Of a stretch of 64,000 nucleotides of DNA, positions 37,084 to 47,085 are shown piece after piece (within the stretch, counting starts at the first letter, position 1; every line of letters begins with the position of its first letter). A program made the translations under genes and the position numbers. The DNA is taken from the NCBI GenBank assembly GCA_020636575.1, contig JACJXP010000001.1, forward strand, positions 1 through 64,000. The letters are read 5' to 3'. Below the pieces are notes generated by a model. It ran no database searches. It worked only from the letters and a program-made list of their open reading frames with translations, and had not been told where the DNA came from. Source of the DNA: Chitinophagales bacterium (GTDB taxonomy: Bacteria; Bacteroidota; Bacteroidia; Chitinophagales; Chitinophagaceae).

Positions 37084-38511
37084 ATGCCGGATATAAAATA
37101 TGTCGTTTTCTCAGACCTGCATATGGGTGCAGAAAACAGCCTGATGACAAACCTGAAGTACGACACCCCTCAGACGGACACCACAAAACCCAGCCCGGTT
37201 ATGGTGGCCATGATCGATTGTCTTCGGCAGTTGATCGGCAAGAACGAGGATAAATCAACAAAGCCAAAACTGATCCTGAATGGAGACCTGATAGAACTGG
37301 CCCTTACTTCTACCAACAGAGCCTGTATGGCATTTCAACGGTTTATTGAACTGTGTTTTCCACCCAACGAAGAGGACTTTTTATTTGATAAGGAAATTGT
37401 GTTTTTACCCGGTAACCATGACCATAATTTATGGGAGATAGCCCGCCATACATGGTATATGGATGTACTAAGAAAAATAAAACCGGGTGATTACGTTCCT
37501 AATGAATTGCATTCTACTAAAGTATTCCACCCTGAAAAGATCAAATCTCTCTTTCTTAACTCATTAATTGAATGCTATCCGCATCTTAAAGATGTGAGTG
37601 TAAATGTTATTTACCCCGCCTATGGCCTGATAAAAAAAGATCATAGCAAATGTGTATTGTTCTTTCACGGTCATTATTCAGAATCAATGTACTGGGCCAT
37701 GACCAATTTTCGTTCAGACATCTTCCCTGACCGTCAGCAACCGATGACCTTTGAAGAGATAGAGATCGAGAATTATGCATGGGTTGATTTTTTCTGGTCA
37801 ACACTAGGACGTTCCGGTTCTGTGGGGAAGGATATCAACCTCATTTATGATAAACTACAGGACGGCACAGAAGTAAACCAGATGATATCCAATATTGCAG
37901 ATAGTCTTACAAAGAGAAAAAGAAATTTTATTGTCAGGTATCTTGAACGTAAAGCTTTAAAGTTTGTTTTAACAGCCTCCCTGGGAAAGATGGCATCTAA
38001 TGAAAGAAACGAACCGGATGTAGACCTGACACCCGAAGTAAAAGCAGGACTTAAAAGATTAATGGAGGTACCTCTCTTTAATCAACTAAATAAAGAATTA
38101 CAGAATGACATACCGGATGATATCACTTTTCTTTTTGGACACACACATAAGCCTTTTATGAAATGGTTTCATCCCCAGGGTTACCCCAATCCTTTAAAAG
38201 TTATTAATACCGGTGGCTGGGTAGTTGATACACTTAGCGAACAGCCATTACATGGCGGTTCAATAGGACTTATTGATGAGGAATTAAATGCCATCACATT
38301 AGAGATGTATAAAGAAGGCAACTTCAAGCCCACTCCGGGCTGGCTTACGCATGACCACACACATGACCCCACACATAATGATTTTTTAAATAAGATCAAT
38401 CAAATTATTAAAACCGAACCTGAGCCATGGCTTGCTTTTGAAACAATTGTTGAAAAGGAAGTGCATGTCCGATACCGGAATCTTGAAGAGATCATAAAAG
38501 AAAAGGACTGA
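37084..38511 (+). CDS. Large metallophosphoesterase (calcineurin-like)
   Basis: The 475-residue cytoplasmic protein has the dimetal motifs in order: VFSDLHMGA near residue 8, LILNGDLIEL near residue 60, FLPGNHDHN near residue 113, FFHGHYSE near residue 197 and FGHTHKPF near residue 345. There is no signal peptide. A ~130-residue insert precedes the last motif, making it longer than typical single-domain enzymes. It starts 6 bp after the oxidoreductase and ends 2 bp before the cyclase, so all three are one transcript. It may hydrolyse a cyclic nucleotide or a phospholipid; neither is shown. Confidence 0.87.
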   Translation: MPDIKYVVFSDLHMGAENSLMTNLKYDTPQTDTTKPSPVMVAMIDCLRQLIGKNEDKSTKPKLILNGDLIELALTSTNRACMAFQRFIELCFPPNEEDFLFDKEIVFLPGNHDHNLWEIARHTWYMDVLRKIKPGDYVPNELHSTKVFHPEKIKSLFLNSLIECYPHLKDVSVNVIYPAYGLIKKDHSKCVLFFHGHYSESMYWAMTNFRSDIFPDRQQPMTFEEIEIENYAWVDFFWSTLGRSGSVGKDINLIYDKLQDGTEVNQMISNIADSLTKRKRNFIVRYLERKALKFVLTASLGKMASNERNEPDVDLTPEVKAGLKRLMEVPLFNQLNKELQNDIPDDITFLFGHTHKPFMKWFHPQGYPNPLKVINTGGWVVDTLSEQPLHGGSIGLIDEELNAITLEMYKEGNFKPTPGWLTHDHTHDPTHNDFLNKINQIIKTEPEPWLAFETIVEKEVHVRYRNLEEIIKEKD

Positions 38512-38513
38512 CC

Positions 38514-40466
38514 ATGAGACCAATGCGTCTTACAAGAATTATTACTGCCGTTATTGTGGCAATATCTCTTATACCGGGTAAGTGCTTTTCACAGGTTACT
38601 CTTATACTAAATGACAGCACACCCTATCAGCGTATCGGAAAATTTGTATATTATTTACCCGATCCTGAGCGAAAACTAAGGTTTGAGGACATCAATACAA
38701 CCACTCAAAAAACCAGATTTATAAAAAGTGAACAGGAATCAAATAACCTGGGCAACAAAGACATGGCTGTCTGGAACTATTTCCAGGTTTGTAAAACAAC
38801 CAATGAAGAATGGCTGCTGGAAATAGAAAGTTACAATATTGATACTGCTGAATTATATTATCCTGATACATTAACAGGGGAATACAAAAAAGTTGTTTCC
38901 GGACGCTTTTTGCCTTTTACAACAAAAAAGTATAAGTCCAACTCTTTTGTTTTTGATCTGCCTATCCGGAAAAATGATACCGCCACGATATATCTTAAAA
39001 TAGATACCTATTACATGCAGTATCCACTATCCGTCTCTACAAAGCTGGCTTATATAGAAGAGGCCCATCAGAGAGATCTGCTTGCTGGTATATATTACGG
39101 CCTGGTCATTGTATTTATGTTTTACAACTTTTTTGTTTTTCTGAATGTAAAAGATAAGGATTACCTGTATTATGTTGTATACATATTCTTTAATGCCATC
39201 TTTATTGGTCAGTTAAAAGGTTTCAATGCCGAACTTTTCGGTGATAATTTCCATTTCCTCTGGAATTATGCTCCCGGTGTTATCGGGTTGACCAGTATGG
39301 TCAGTTTTATTTTTACACGCCGTATCCTGGAAACAAAAAAGAGGGTACCCCGGTGGGACAGGATTATATTATACTTCTTCTATCCAAACTATATCCTGAT
39401 AATGGTGTTGAGTGTTGCCGGTCAAAATCTTTATGCGTCACTCTTGAACCAATTCTCAGGTTTGCTTGCACTTGTGTTCCTGTTTACCTTATCCATCAAA
39501 GTTTACAAGGGCGGCTTCAGACCGGCCCGGTATTATATTTTTGGCTCTTTTTTCTATTTCATAGGTGTTCTCATATTCACAATCAAAGGGATGAACCTGC
39601 TTCCTTTCAGTTTCATCACCAATAATGCTATCGAAATCGGATCTACACTTCAGATGATCATTTTTTCATTTGTGATCGGTGATCGTTTAAAGATATTCAA
39701 GGTAGAAAAAGAAAGAGCACAGGATGACCTGGTAAAATCGTTGCAGGAAAACGAAAAACTGATCCTGGGACAGAAAAAAATGCTGGAAATAAAAGTAAAA
39801 GAAAGAACACAGGAACTGGAAGAAGAAAAAGAAAGAAGCGAAAGCCTTTTATTAAATATCCTGCCTGAAGAAACAGCACAGGAACTAAAGGAAAAAGGAT
39901 TCTCTGAACCCCGGCTTTATGATTCAGTCACCGTATTATTCACCGATTTCAAAGACTTCACTAAAATATCAGAGCATTTATCACCCCGGGAATTAGTCCA
40001 GGAAATAGATATCTGCTTCAGGGCATTTGATGATATTGTTGCAAAGTATAATGTAGAAAAAATAAAAACTATTGGTGACAGTTATATGGCTGCAGGAGGT
40101 TTACCTGTTGAAAATGATTCACATCCTGAGGATGTGGTTAAGGCAGGTACCGCCATGTTGCGTTTTATTAATGAGCATAATAAAAAAAGAATAGAAAAGC
40201 ATCTTATCCCAATGGATATCCGTATAGGTATTCATACAGGATCTGTAATTGCAGGTATTGTGGGAACTAAAAAGTTTGCTTATGATATCTGGGGAGACAC
40301 TGTAAACACAGCTTCCCGTATGGAAAGTAGCGGTGAACCGGGAAAAATAAATATAAGTGGTACCACCTATGAAAGGGTAAAGGAATTATTTAGCTTTACA
40401 CATAGAGGGAAGATAGCTGCAAAAAATAAAGGCATGATAGATATGTACTTTCTTGACCACCTGTAA
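38514..40466 (+). CDS. Membrane adenylate cyclase with 7TMR-DISM sensor
   Basis: The 650-residue protein has a signal peptide, a periplasmic 7TMR-DISM domain (about residues 25-185), seven membrane helices (about 190-385), a coiled coil (about 395-455) and a class III cyclase domain. Metal ligands are Asp478 and Asp522 (VLFTDFKDF and IKTIGDSYMA). Lys518 and Asp591 (in YDIWGDTVNTASRM) are the residues that select ATP, so it should make cAMP rather than cGMP. The transition-state Asn and Arg are in VNTASRM. It probably responds to an extracellular carboxylate-like ligand. Spacing of 2 bp to the phosphoesterase indicates one operon. Confidence 0.9.
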   Translation: MRPMRLTRIITAVIVAISLIPGKCFSQVTLILNDSTPYQRIGKFVYYLPDPERKLRFEDINTTTQKTRFIKSEQESNNLGNKDMAVWNYFQVCKTTNEEWLLEIESYNIDTAELYYPDTLTGEYKKVVSGRFLPFTTKKYKSNSFVFDLPIRKNDTATIYLKIDTYYMQYPLSVSTKLAYIEEAHQRDLLAGIYYGLVIVFMFYNFFVFLNVKDKDYLYYVVYIFFNAIFIGQLKGFNAELFGDNFHFLWNYAPGVIGLTSMVSFIFTRRILETKKRVPRWDRIILYFFYPNYILIMVLSVAGQNLYASLLNQFSGLLALVFLFTLSIKVYKGGFRPARYYIFGSFFYFIGVLIFTIKGMNLLPFSFITNNAIEIGSTLQMIIFSFVIGDRLKIFKVEKERAQDDLVKSLQENEKLILGQKKMLEIKVKERTQELEEEKERSESLLLNILPEETAQELKEKGFSEPRLYDSVTVLFTDFKDFTKISEHLSPRELVQEIDICFRAFDDIVAKYNVEKIKTIGDSYMAAGGLPVENDSHPEDVVKAGTAMLRFINEHNKKRIEKHLIPMDIRIGIHTGSVIAGIVGTKKFAYDIWGDTVNTASRMESSGEPGKINISGTTYERVKELFSFTHRGKIAAKNKGMIDMYFLDHL

Positions 40467-40500
40467 AAGAAGTATAAAGAACGATTCTAAATGACTGTTT

Positions 40501-43173
40501 ATGAAAAAGGGCCTGATTCAACTATTATTAGCTTTTTTAATAGTAATGCCTGCTTTGGCACAAAAAAATATCATTAATGGTTTTGTAAAAGATGGTGAGC
40601 AACCCGTCAATGCTGCAACAGTAACTGTAAAAGGGACAAACAATTCAGTTGTCACAACCGAGCAAGGCTCCTTTCAAATAGAAACAACAATTTCATTCCC
40701 ATTTGTTCTTAATGTTACCTGTATCGGTTTTCTGCCTGTTGAGGTCATAGTTCAGGATGCTTCAAGCCCGGTTGTGATCAACCTGGCCCGGACAGAAACA
40801 GTGGGACAAGAAGTGATTCTTTCGGCATCCCGTGTACCCATGCAATTATTAAAATCTCCCGTTTCTATAGAAACACTGAATCTTTCCAAGATCAAAAACT
40901 CTGCCTCTACATCTTATTATGACGCCATTATCAATTTAAAAGGAGTTGATGCCACTACATCCAGCCTGACCTATAAGACCCTAAGCACAAGAGGCTTTAA
41001 TCTCAGTGGAAGCCCTCGGGTAAACCAGATCATTGACGGTATGGATAGCCAGGCTCCCGGACTCAATTTTGCAATAGGCAATTTTGTTGGACTTACTGAT
41101 CTTGATGTTGAAAGTGTTGAATTACTCCCAGGTGCTTCATCTGTATTGTATGGTCCGGGTGGGATGAATGGAACTATTATTGTCAAAGCAAAAAACCCTT
41201 TTGAGTACAAGGGCTTCTCAGCTATGATACGGCAAGGTGTGATGAATGTTGGAAAAAATTCCCCTAATGATCCTAATGGTTTTACTGATATTTCATTCAG
41301 GTTGGCGGGAAGTTATAAAAACAAATTCGCTTACAAGATCTCAGCACAGTATGTAAGAGCCATAGACTGGCCTGCCAATGACACTTCCAATTACTTGAGA
41401 AGCGGTGATTTTGGAAAAGTAATACCTGGCACCCGTCAATCTGATCCAAACTATGATGGTATCCATGTATATGGTGATGAGACCTCTGTGGATATAAGGG
41501 ATTTTTTGTCTTTTTATCTTCCGCCCGGCCATCCTTTATTGGCTAATCCTATCAAAGTTTCCCGGACAGGATACCGTGAGAATGAGCTGGTAGATCCCGA
41601 AACAAAGAACCTGAAGATCACAGGTGCTCTTCATTACCGTATCACAAATAAACTGGAGGCCATTCTTTCTGCTAATTACGGAAAAGGACAGACTATTTAT
41701 ACGGGCAGCAATCGTTATGTATTTAATGATGTTGTGTTAGCCCAATATAAATTGCAGTTGATACATCCTGACTGGATGATCAATGCCTATACTACACAAA
41801 GCGATGCCGGTGATACATATAGTGCCACTACTACCATGCAATTATTTAATGAAGCATGGAAAAGAAGTTATGACCCATCCAATGTATCCGGAAGCTGGTA
41901 TCCGCAATATACCGGAGCATTTCTTACTGCCATTAATAATGGACAATCCCTGGAACAAGCTCACCAGGCCGCAAGGGCATTTGCAGATGTTGGCAGGCCT
42001 GTAGCAGGCTCTCCTGTTTTTAAAGATATTCTTAACCAGGTAAGAAAAATACCGATTCCAAATGGAGGGCTATTTGTTGACCAATCAGATCTATGGTACG
42101 GTGAAACACAATACGATTTCAAGAATAAAATAAAGTTTGTGAGAATAATAGCAGGACTCAATATCAAGAAAAGCATTCTTGATACAAAGGGTACTATATT
42201 CATCGATACAACGGGCACATTATCTGTTAACCAATGGGGTGGTTTTATACAGTTAAGTAAAAAATTGTTTAAAGAAAAGGTTGATCTTTCTTTTGCCGGA
42301 CGTTATGATAAGAATGAGAATTTTGATGGACAGTTCACTCCCCGGTTCACTCTTGTATTTTCTCCAACTAAACTTCACAACTTCCGAATGTCATACCAAA
42401 CCGCTTACCGGTTTCCAACCAATACTGATCTCTTTCTTCGGTTAAACATAGGTACAGGAGTTTATCTACTGGGTGGATTACCTTGGATAAACGATTATAT
42501 GCGTAGCAGCCAATACCCGATATATAAAATTGATGCGAATGGCATGCCCGCCACCACTCCATACATTTATAAAGCAATGAAGCCGGAATTATCCAGGTCG
42601 TTTGAGATAGGCTATAAAACAGTTTTTAATAATAAGGCCTTTGTTGATCTTTATTATTATGCTACTAACTATACAAATTTCCTAGGAAGAAATATTTTAT
42701 ACCAGCCGGCCACAGATAAATCATACTCTATTGTAACCAATAGCGAAGGAAAGGTCAAGAATTACGGTTGGGGTGCAAGCTTAGAGTATCGTTTCTACAA
42801 AAACTTTCATTTGCTTTTTTCTGTTTACTCAGATGTAATAACGAAAATACCTACCACATTTATCGGTGGATTCAATACACCGAAATACAGATTTACCACT
42901 GGTATAACCAATTCGGGCTTTGGAAAGGATAAGCGTTTTGGAATGAATGTTATCCTGAAATGGCAGGACCAGTTCCTGTATGAAAGAGACTTTGCAACTG
43001 GAACTGTAAAAGCATTTGCAACTATTGATGCCCAGGTGAGTTATTCTATTCCAAAGATCAAATCGATGATCCGGCTTGGAGGCACCAACATCACTAATCA
43101 TTATTATCAAAACGCATTTGGCAACCCAATGATCGGAGGTTTGTATTATTTAGCTTTTGTATATAATTATTGA
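40501..43173 (+). CDS. TonB-dependent receptor of the oxidoreductase operon
   Basis: The 890-residue receptor has a signal peptide (ending PALAQ), a carboxypeptidase-regulatory-like domain (about residues 22-95, NIINGFVKDGEQPVNAATVTV), a plug (about 100-230; LLPGASSVLYGPGGMNG) and a barrel ending MIGGLYYLAFVYNY. It follows the cyclase by 34 bp and is the last gene of the block; its stop lies 2 bp before the stop of the convergent thiolase. It should import a large or scarce ligand. Context suggests the substrate of the GMC/hydrolase enzyme, but this is inference. Confidence 0.88.
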   Translation: MKKGLIQLLLAFLIVMPALAQKNIINGFVKDGEQPVNAATVTVKGTNNSVVTTEQGSFQIETTISFPFVLNVTCIGFLPVEVIVQDASSPVVINLARTETVGQEVILSASRVPMQLLKSPVSIETLNLSKIKNSASTSYYDAIINLKGVDATTSSLTYKTLSTRGFNLSGSPRVNQIIDGMDSQAPGLNFAIGNFVGLTDLDVESVELLPGASSVLYGPGGMNGTIIVKAKNPFEYKGFSAMIRQGVMNVGKNSPNDPNGFTDISFRLAGSYKNKFAYKISAQYVRAIDWPANDTSNYLRSGDFGKVIPGTRQSDPNYDGIHVYGDETSVDIRDFLSFYLPPGHPLLANPIKVSRTGYRENELVDPETKNLKITGALHYRITNKLEAILSANYGKGQTIYTGSNRYVFNDVVLAQYKLQLIHPDWMINAYTTQSDAGDTYSATTTMQLFNEAWKRSYDPSNVSGSWYPQYTGAFLTAINNGQSLEQAHQAARAFADVGRPVAGSPVFKDILNQVRKIPIPNGGLFVDQSDLWYGETQYDFKNKIKFVRIIAGLNIKKSILDTKGTIFIDTTGTLSVNQWGGFIQLSKKLFKEKVDLSFAGRYDKNENFDGQFTPRFTLVFSPTKLHNFRMSYQTAYRFPTNTDLFLRLNIGTGVYLLGGLPWINDYMRSSQYPIYKIDANGMPATTPYIYKAMKPELSRSFEIGYKTVFNNKAFVDLYYYATNYTNFLGRNILYQPATDKSYSIVTNSEGKVKNYGWGASLEYRFYKNFHLLFSVYSDVITKIPTTFIGGFNTPKYRFTTGITNSGFGKDKRFGMNVILKWQDQFLYERDFATGTVKAFATIDAQVSYSIPKIKSMIRLGGTNITNHYYQNAFGNPMIGGLYYLAFVYNY

Positions 43174-43175
43174 GA

Positions 43176-44357
43176 TCAGGAAATATTTTCAATGATCCCT
43201 GCTATTCCCTGACCACCGCCCACACAGGCTGTTACCATGCCATACTTCTTATCCAGTCGCTTCATATCATGCAGGTTCTGTATGGTTAATTTACAGCCAG
43301 TACATCCAAGAGGATGTCCCAATGCAATGGCTCCCCCATTTATATTAACTTTTTCCGGATCTAATCTGGCTTCCCTTATCACAGCCAATGCCTGAGACGC
43401 AAAGGCTTCATTCAATTCTATCAGATCAATTTGCCCCAGGTTCATACCTGATTGTTGCATTACTTTCGGAATAGCTGCTACCGGCCCGATACCCATTATC
43501 CGGGGATGTACACCTGCCACAGCTGCGTTCACCAATCTTCCAATCGGTTTAAGTCCTAACTCATTCACCATTTTTTCACTCATTACAATTACAAACGCAG
43601 CACCATCTGATGTTTGAGAAGAGTTACCGGCTGTTACACATCCGCCTGCAGCAAAAGCAGGTTTCAGTTTTGCCAAAGCTTCCAAAGAAGTATCTTCTCT
43701 TGGGCCTTCATCTGTATCTACCACATATTCCTTTTTATTTCTTTTTCCTTTTTCATCCACATAAACCTGCTCTACTTTTATTGGAAGAATGCCATCCTTA
43801 AAATAACCGTTCTTTATAGCGTTGATAGCTTTTTGATGAGAATTATAGGAGAACTCGTCCTGGGCCTCACGGGTAATATTGAAATCTTTGGCAACTGCTT
43901 CGGCAGTAAGTCCCATACTTAAATAATAATCAGGTTCATCCTTTGCAATAGAATAAGCCGGAACCGTTTTCCATCCCGCCGTTGGCACCAGGCTCATGCT
44001 TTCGGTACCACCTGCAACAATACAATCAGCCATGCCCATCCTGATCTTAGCCGTGGCAATAGCAATGGTTTCCAGGCCCGAAGCACAATAACGATTCACT
44101 GTCATCCCTGGTATATCAAAACCAAGAGCTCTTGCAGCGATGATACGACCTACCTGTAATCCCTGTTCTGCCTCAGGAACTGCATTTCCTACAATCACAT
44201 CATCCACTCTTTTTGCTTCCAATTGGGGAACTGATGCCAGTAATCCTTTTATCACATCAATAGCAAGGTCATCAGGTCTGTAAAACCGAAACCCTCCTCT
44301 TTTTGACTTGCCAACTGCGGTTCGATAACCAGCTACTATATATGCTTCCTGGATCAT
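43176..44357 (-). CDS. Acetyl-CoA acyltransferase (thiolase)
   Basis: The 393-residue thiolase has the active-site nucleophile in VNRYCASGLETI (about Cys 90), NGGAIALGHPLGCTG with the base His, and the C-terminal CVGGGQG with the second Cys. VGRIIAARALG and LIELNEAFASQA are also typical. It performs the last thiolytic step of fatty-acid beta-oxidation. It is convergent with the TonB receptor (2 bp gap), so it is not co-transcribed with the lipid-type operon, although function could be related. Confidence 0.93.
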   Translation of the reverse strand: MIQEAYIVAGYRTAVGKSKRGGFRFYRPDDLAIDVIKGLLASVPQLEAKRVDDVIVGNAVPEAEQGLQVGRIIAARALGFDIPGMTVNRYCASGLETIAIATAKIRMGMADCIVAGGTESMSLVPTAGWKTVPAYSIAKDEPDYYLSMGLTAEAVAKDFNITREAQDEFSYNSHQKAINAIKNGYFKDGILPIKVEQVYVDEKGKRNKKEYVVDTDEGPREDTSLEALAKLKPAFAAGGCVTAGNSSQTSDGAAFVIVMSEKMVNELGLKPIGRLVNAAVAGVHPRIMGIGPVAAIPKVMQQSGMNLGQIDLIELNEAFASQALAVIREARLDPEKVNINGGAIALGHPLGCTGCKLTIQNLHDMKRLDKKYGMVTACVGGGQGIAGIIENIS

Positions 44358-44533
44358 AAAAGTTTGAAGTTTATAGTTTAAAGTTTGTAGTTGCAGATCT
44401 TTCCTTTGTATTTATTCCTATGGTACAACCAAAATCATTTTAGTTGTTTATGCAACTTTCTTACATCAAATTTAATCAGAGTTGATCTATCATCCAAAAC
44501 ACCCGATCAAGTTCATTTATCTTCGCAGCACTT

Positions 44534-45571
44534 ATGTATAAACTGATCAGGAGTATCCTTTTTCTTTTTCCCCCTGAATGGGTTCATTATTTTTCGATGA
44601 ACTGCCTGAAACTGCTTTGCAGTATTGGCTTTATCCGTAAATGGATCTCATTAGCTTATGCCCCAAAAGTTGACGCAAATACAGTTTTCAATGGATTTGG
44701 CCTTGCCTTTAATAACCCGGTCGGACTTGCTGCTGGTTTTGATAAAAATGCGAAATATCTAAGGGAACTGGAAACCCTTGGGTTTGGATTCATTGAGATC
44801 GGTACTGTAACCCCCCTATCCCAGGCCGGCAATGAAAAACCGAGGTTATTTCGACTACCTAAAGACAATGCTTTGATCAACCGAATGGGTTTCAATAATG
44901 ATGGGGTAAAACAGGTAGCTGAAAGACTTGCTAAATGGAGAAAAGAAAATGAAAACTCTGCCATGATCATCGGAGGAAATATCGGCAAGAATAAAGTAAC
45001 CCCGAATGAGGATGCCTGGAAAGATTATGAAATATGTTTCAAAGAGCTCCATCATTATGTAGACTATTTTGTTGTCAATGTAAGTTCTCCCAATACCCCC
45101 GGCTTAAGAGCTTTGCAGGAAAAAGATGCTTTGCGTAAAATTTTGTTGCACCTGCAAATGATCAATAACGGAAAAGCGGTAGCTAAACCTATTCTTTTGA
45201 AGATAGCACCAGACCTTACCGATGAGCAACTGGATGAAGTAATTGACCTGGCCATAGAAATAAAACTGGACGGAATAGTAGCTACCAATACAACTATTGA
45301 CCGAAATGATCTTGCAACTTCTGAAACCAAAATAAAGGCTATCGGAGCCGGAGGGTTAAGTGGTATCCCTCTGAAAAAAAGAAGCACAGTCATTGTACAA
45401 TACATCGCACAAAAAGCCAATGGGATGATTCCAATTATTGCCTCCGGTGGTATTTCGAATGGTGCTGATGCAAAAGAAAAACTTGATTCCGGTGCATGTC
45501 TTGTACAGGTGTGGACAGGATTTATTTATGAAGGTCCGGGAATTGTAAAGAAAATATGTAAATCATTGTAG
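44534..45571 (+). CDS. pyrD: Dihydroorotate dehydrogenase (quinone), class 2
   Basis: The 345-residue flavoprotein has an N-terminal membrane-associating helix (LIRSILFLFPPEWVHYF), FNNPVGLAAGFDKNAKYL, GFGFIEIGTVTP, the NVSSPNTPGLR loop with the catalytic Ser, GGNIGKNK, ILLKIAPDLTDEQ and GGLSGIPLK. It oxidises dihydroorotate to orotate, passing electrons to menaquinone. A TATCTTCG sequence about 13 bp upstream resembles a -7 element. The next gene (TerC) begins 4 bp after the stop. Confidence 0.95.
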   Translation: MYKLIRSILFLFPPEWVHYFSMNCLKLLCSIGFIRKWISLAYAPKVDANTVFNGFGLAFNNPVGLAAGFDKNAKYLRELETLGFGFIEIGTVTPLSQAGNEKPRLFRLPKDNALINRMGFNNDGVKQVAERLAKWRKENENSAMIIGGNIGKNKVTPNEDAWKDYEICFKELHHYVDYFVVNVSSPNTPGLRALQEKDALRKILLHLQMINNGKAVAKPILLKIAPDLTDEQLDEVIDLAIEIKLDGIVATNTTIDRNDLATSETKIKAIGAGGLSGIPLKKRSTVIVQYIAQKANGMIPIIASGGISNGADAKEKLDSGACLVQVWTGFIYEGPGIVKKICKSL

Positions 45572-45575
45572 CAGT

Positions 45576-46391
45576 ATGGAACATTTATTTACAGCTGACA
45601 GTATAATCAGTTTTGTTATTCTTGTAATACTCGAAATAGTGTTGGGCATCGATAATGTGATCTTTGTTTCGTTGTCGCTTAACAGGCTACAAAGTGAAAA
45701 AGATAAACTGCTGGCCCGCCGTGTATGGATGGTTACCGGTATCATTTCCCGCAGCCTGCTGCTACTGGCTCTTAGCTGGTTATTATCACAAAAAGGGAAA
45801 GCTGTATTAACGATATCGGGTAAAGGTTTTGACCTGGCCAGTATCATTATGCTTGCCGGGGGGCTATTCCTTATTTACAAATCTGTGATGGAGATACATC
45901 ATAAACTGGAAGGTGAAGATCCTAATGTAGAACTAAAAAAGAAAAAGGGTATCTCATTCACCCAGGCTATTACACAGATCATGCTGATCGATGCTGTGTT
46001 TTCATTTGACAGTGTGATCACTGCCGGAGGTACTGCCCAGCATATTGAGATCATGATCGCTGCAGTGATCATTGCGATGATCGTTATGTTCCTGTTTAGC
46101 CCGGCCATTTCTAACTTTATTCATAAACATCCTACGTTGAAAATGCTGGCACTATCCTTCCTGGTAATGATCGGACTAGGATTGGTGATCGAAGGCTGGG
46201 ATAGCGACGCAGCCCATCAGCTTCATCTTAAGAACTATATTTATTTCGGTATGGCTTTTTCTTTTATTGTGGAAATGCTCAACATGACCATGCGAGGCCG
46301 GGCTGCCAAAAGAAAAGCACACTTGGTTGAGCTGAATGAACCTTTACTTGATGATGAAAAGGAAGAAGGCTATTCAGATATGGCTAAGTAA
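45576..46391 (+). CDS. TerC family integral membrane protein
   Basis: The 271-residue protein has about seven membrane helices, with the TerC motifs LEIVLGIDNVIFVSL near residue 17 and MLIDAVFSFDSVITAGG near residue 137, both carrying the conserved acidic residues. TerC proteins act in metal (often manganese) export or tellurite resistance. It starts 4 bp after pyrD and its 3' end overlaps the convergent rsmE gene by 18 bp. The substrate is not determined by sequence. Confidence 0.9.
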   Translation: MEHLFTADSIISFVILVILEIVLGIDNVIFVSLSLNRLQSEKDKLLARRVWMVTGIISRSLLLLALSWLLSQKGKAVLTISGKGFDLASIIMLAGGLFLIYKSVMEIHHKLEGEDPNVELKKKKGISFTQAITQIMLIDAVFSFDSVITAGGTAQHIEIMIAAVIIAMIVMFLFSPAISNFIHKHPTLKMLALSFLVMIGLGLVIEGWDSDAAHQLHLKNYIYFGMAFSFIVEMLNMTMRGRAAKRKAHLVELNEPLLDDEKEEGYSDMAK

Positions 46392-47081
46392 GGTTGCCGC
46401 TACCACACCTGCCGTTTCTGTCCTTAACCTTGATTCTCCGAGACTTACTGGCTTAAATCCATTGTGCATTGCTAATTCTATTTCCTTTGGAGTAAAATCA
46501 CCTTCAGGACCGATGCAAATGAGATGATGGGAAGATTTGGAAATTTGCTGATGTATTTTCTGCTTATTATCTGTATCAACACAATGAGCAATCAATTTAT
46601 CAAAGTCATCAAATTGTTTCACTGCCAGATCTTCAAATTTAACTGGTTCATGCAATTCCGGTAACCAACATTGCTGGCTTTGCAACATGGCACTCACAAG
46701 GATACTCTGCATCCGGTCCATTCTTAATTTATCTTTCTCTGTTCGTTCGCAGATCAAAGGAATGATCTCTGCAACCCCGATCTCAGTTGCTTTTTCTAAA
46801 AACCATTCGAACCGGTTTGCATTTTTTAATATTGAAATAGCGATAGATATATGCCTGGCAGGAGGTGCCTGTTCAGTTTTTTGAACAACAGTTACTGAAC
46901 ATTTCTTCTTGTGAGGATCAGTTATTTCACAAGTCAATAGTTTGCCTTTTCCATCCGTGAGGTTTAGCTTTTCGCCTTTACCCATTCTCAACACCTGTAC
47001 AATATGCCGACTGGTATCCTCATCAAGTGTAATGCTGTTTTCACTACTATATTCGCTGATATAAAAAAATGGAAGAGTCAT
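46374..47081 (-). CDS. rsmE: 16S rRNA m3U1498 methyltransferase RsmE
   Basis: The 235-residue SPOUT enzyme has the PUA-like start (MTLPFFYISEYSSENSITLD, then HIVQVLRMGKGEKLNLTDG) and the C-terminal knot: ILKNANRFEWFLEKATEIGV, IGPEGDFTPKEIELA and VSLGESRLRTETAGVVA. It methylates U1498 of 16S rRNA. A terminator-like hairpin ends five bases before the start codon, and the tail overlaps terC by 18 bp. Confidence 0.95.
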   Translation of the reverse strand: MTLPFFYISEYSSENSITLDEDTSRHIVQVLRMGKGEKLNLTDGKGKLLTCEITDPHKKKCSVTVVQKTEQAPPARHISIAISILKNANRFEWFLEKATEIGVAEIIPLICERTEKDKLRMDRMQSILVSAMLQSQQCWLPELHEPVKFEDLAVKQFDDFDKLIAHCVDTDNKQKIHQQISKSSHHLICIGPEGDFTPKEIELAMHNGFKPVSLGESRLRTETAGVVAATLLSHI

Positions 47082-47085
47082 AATT

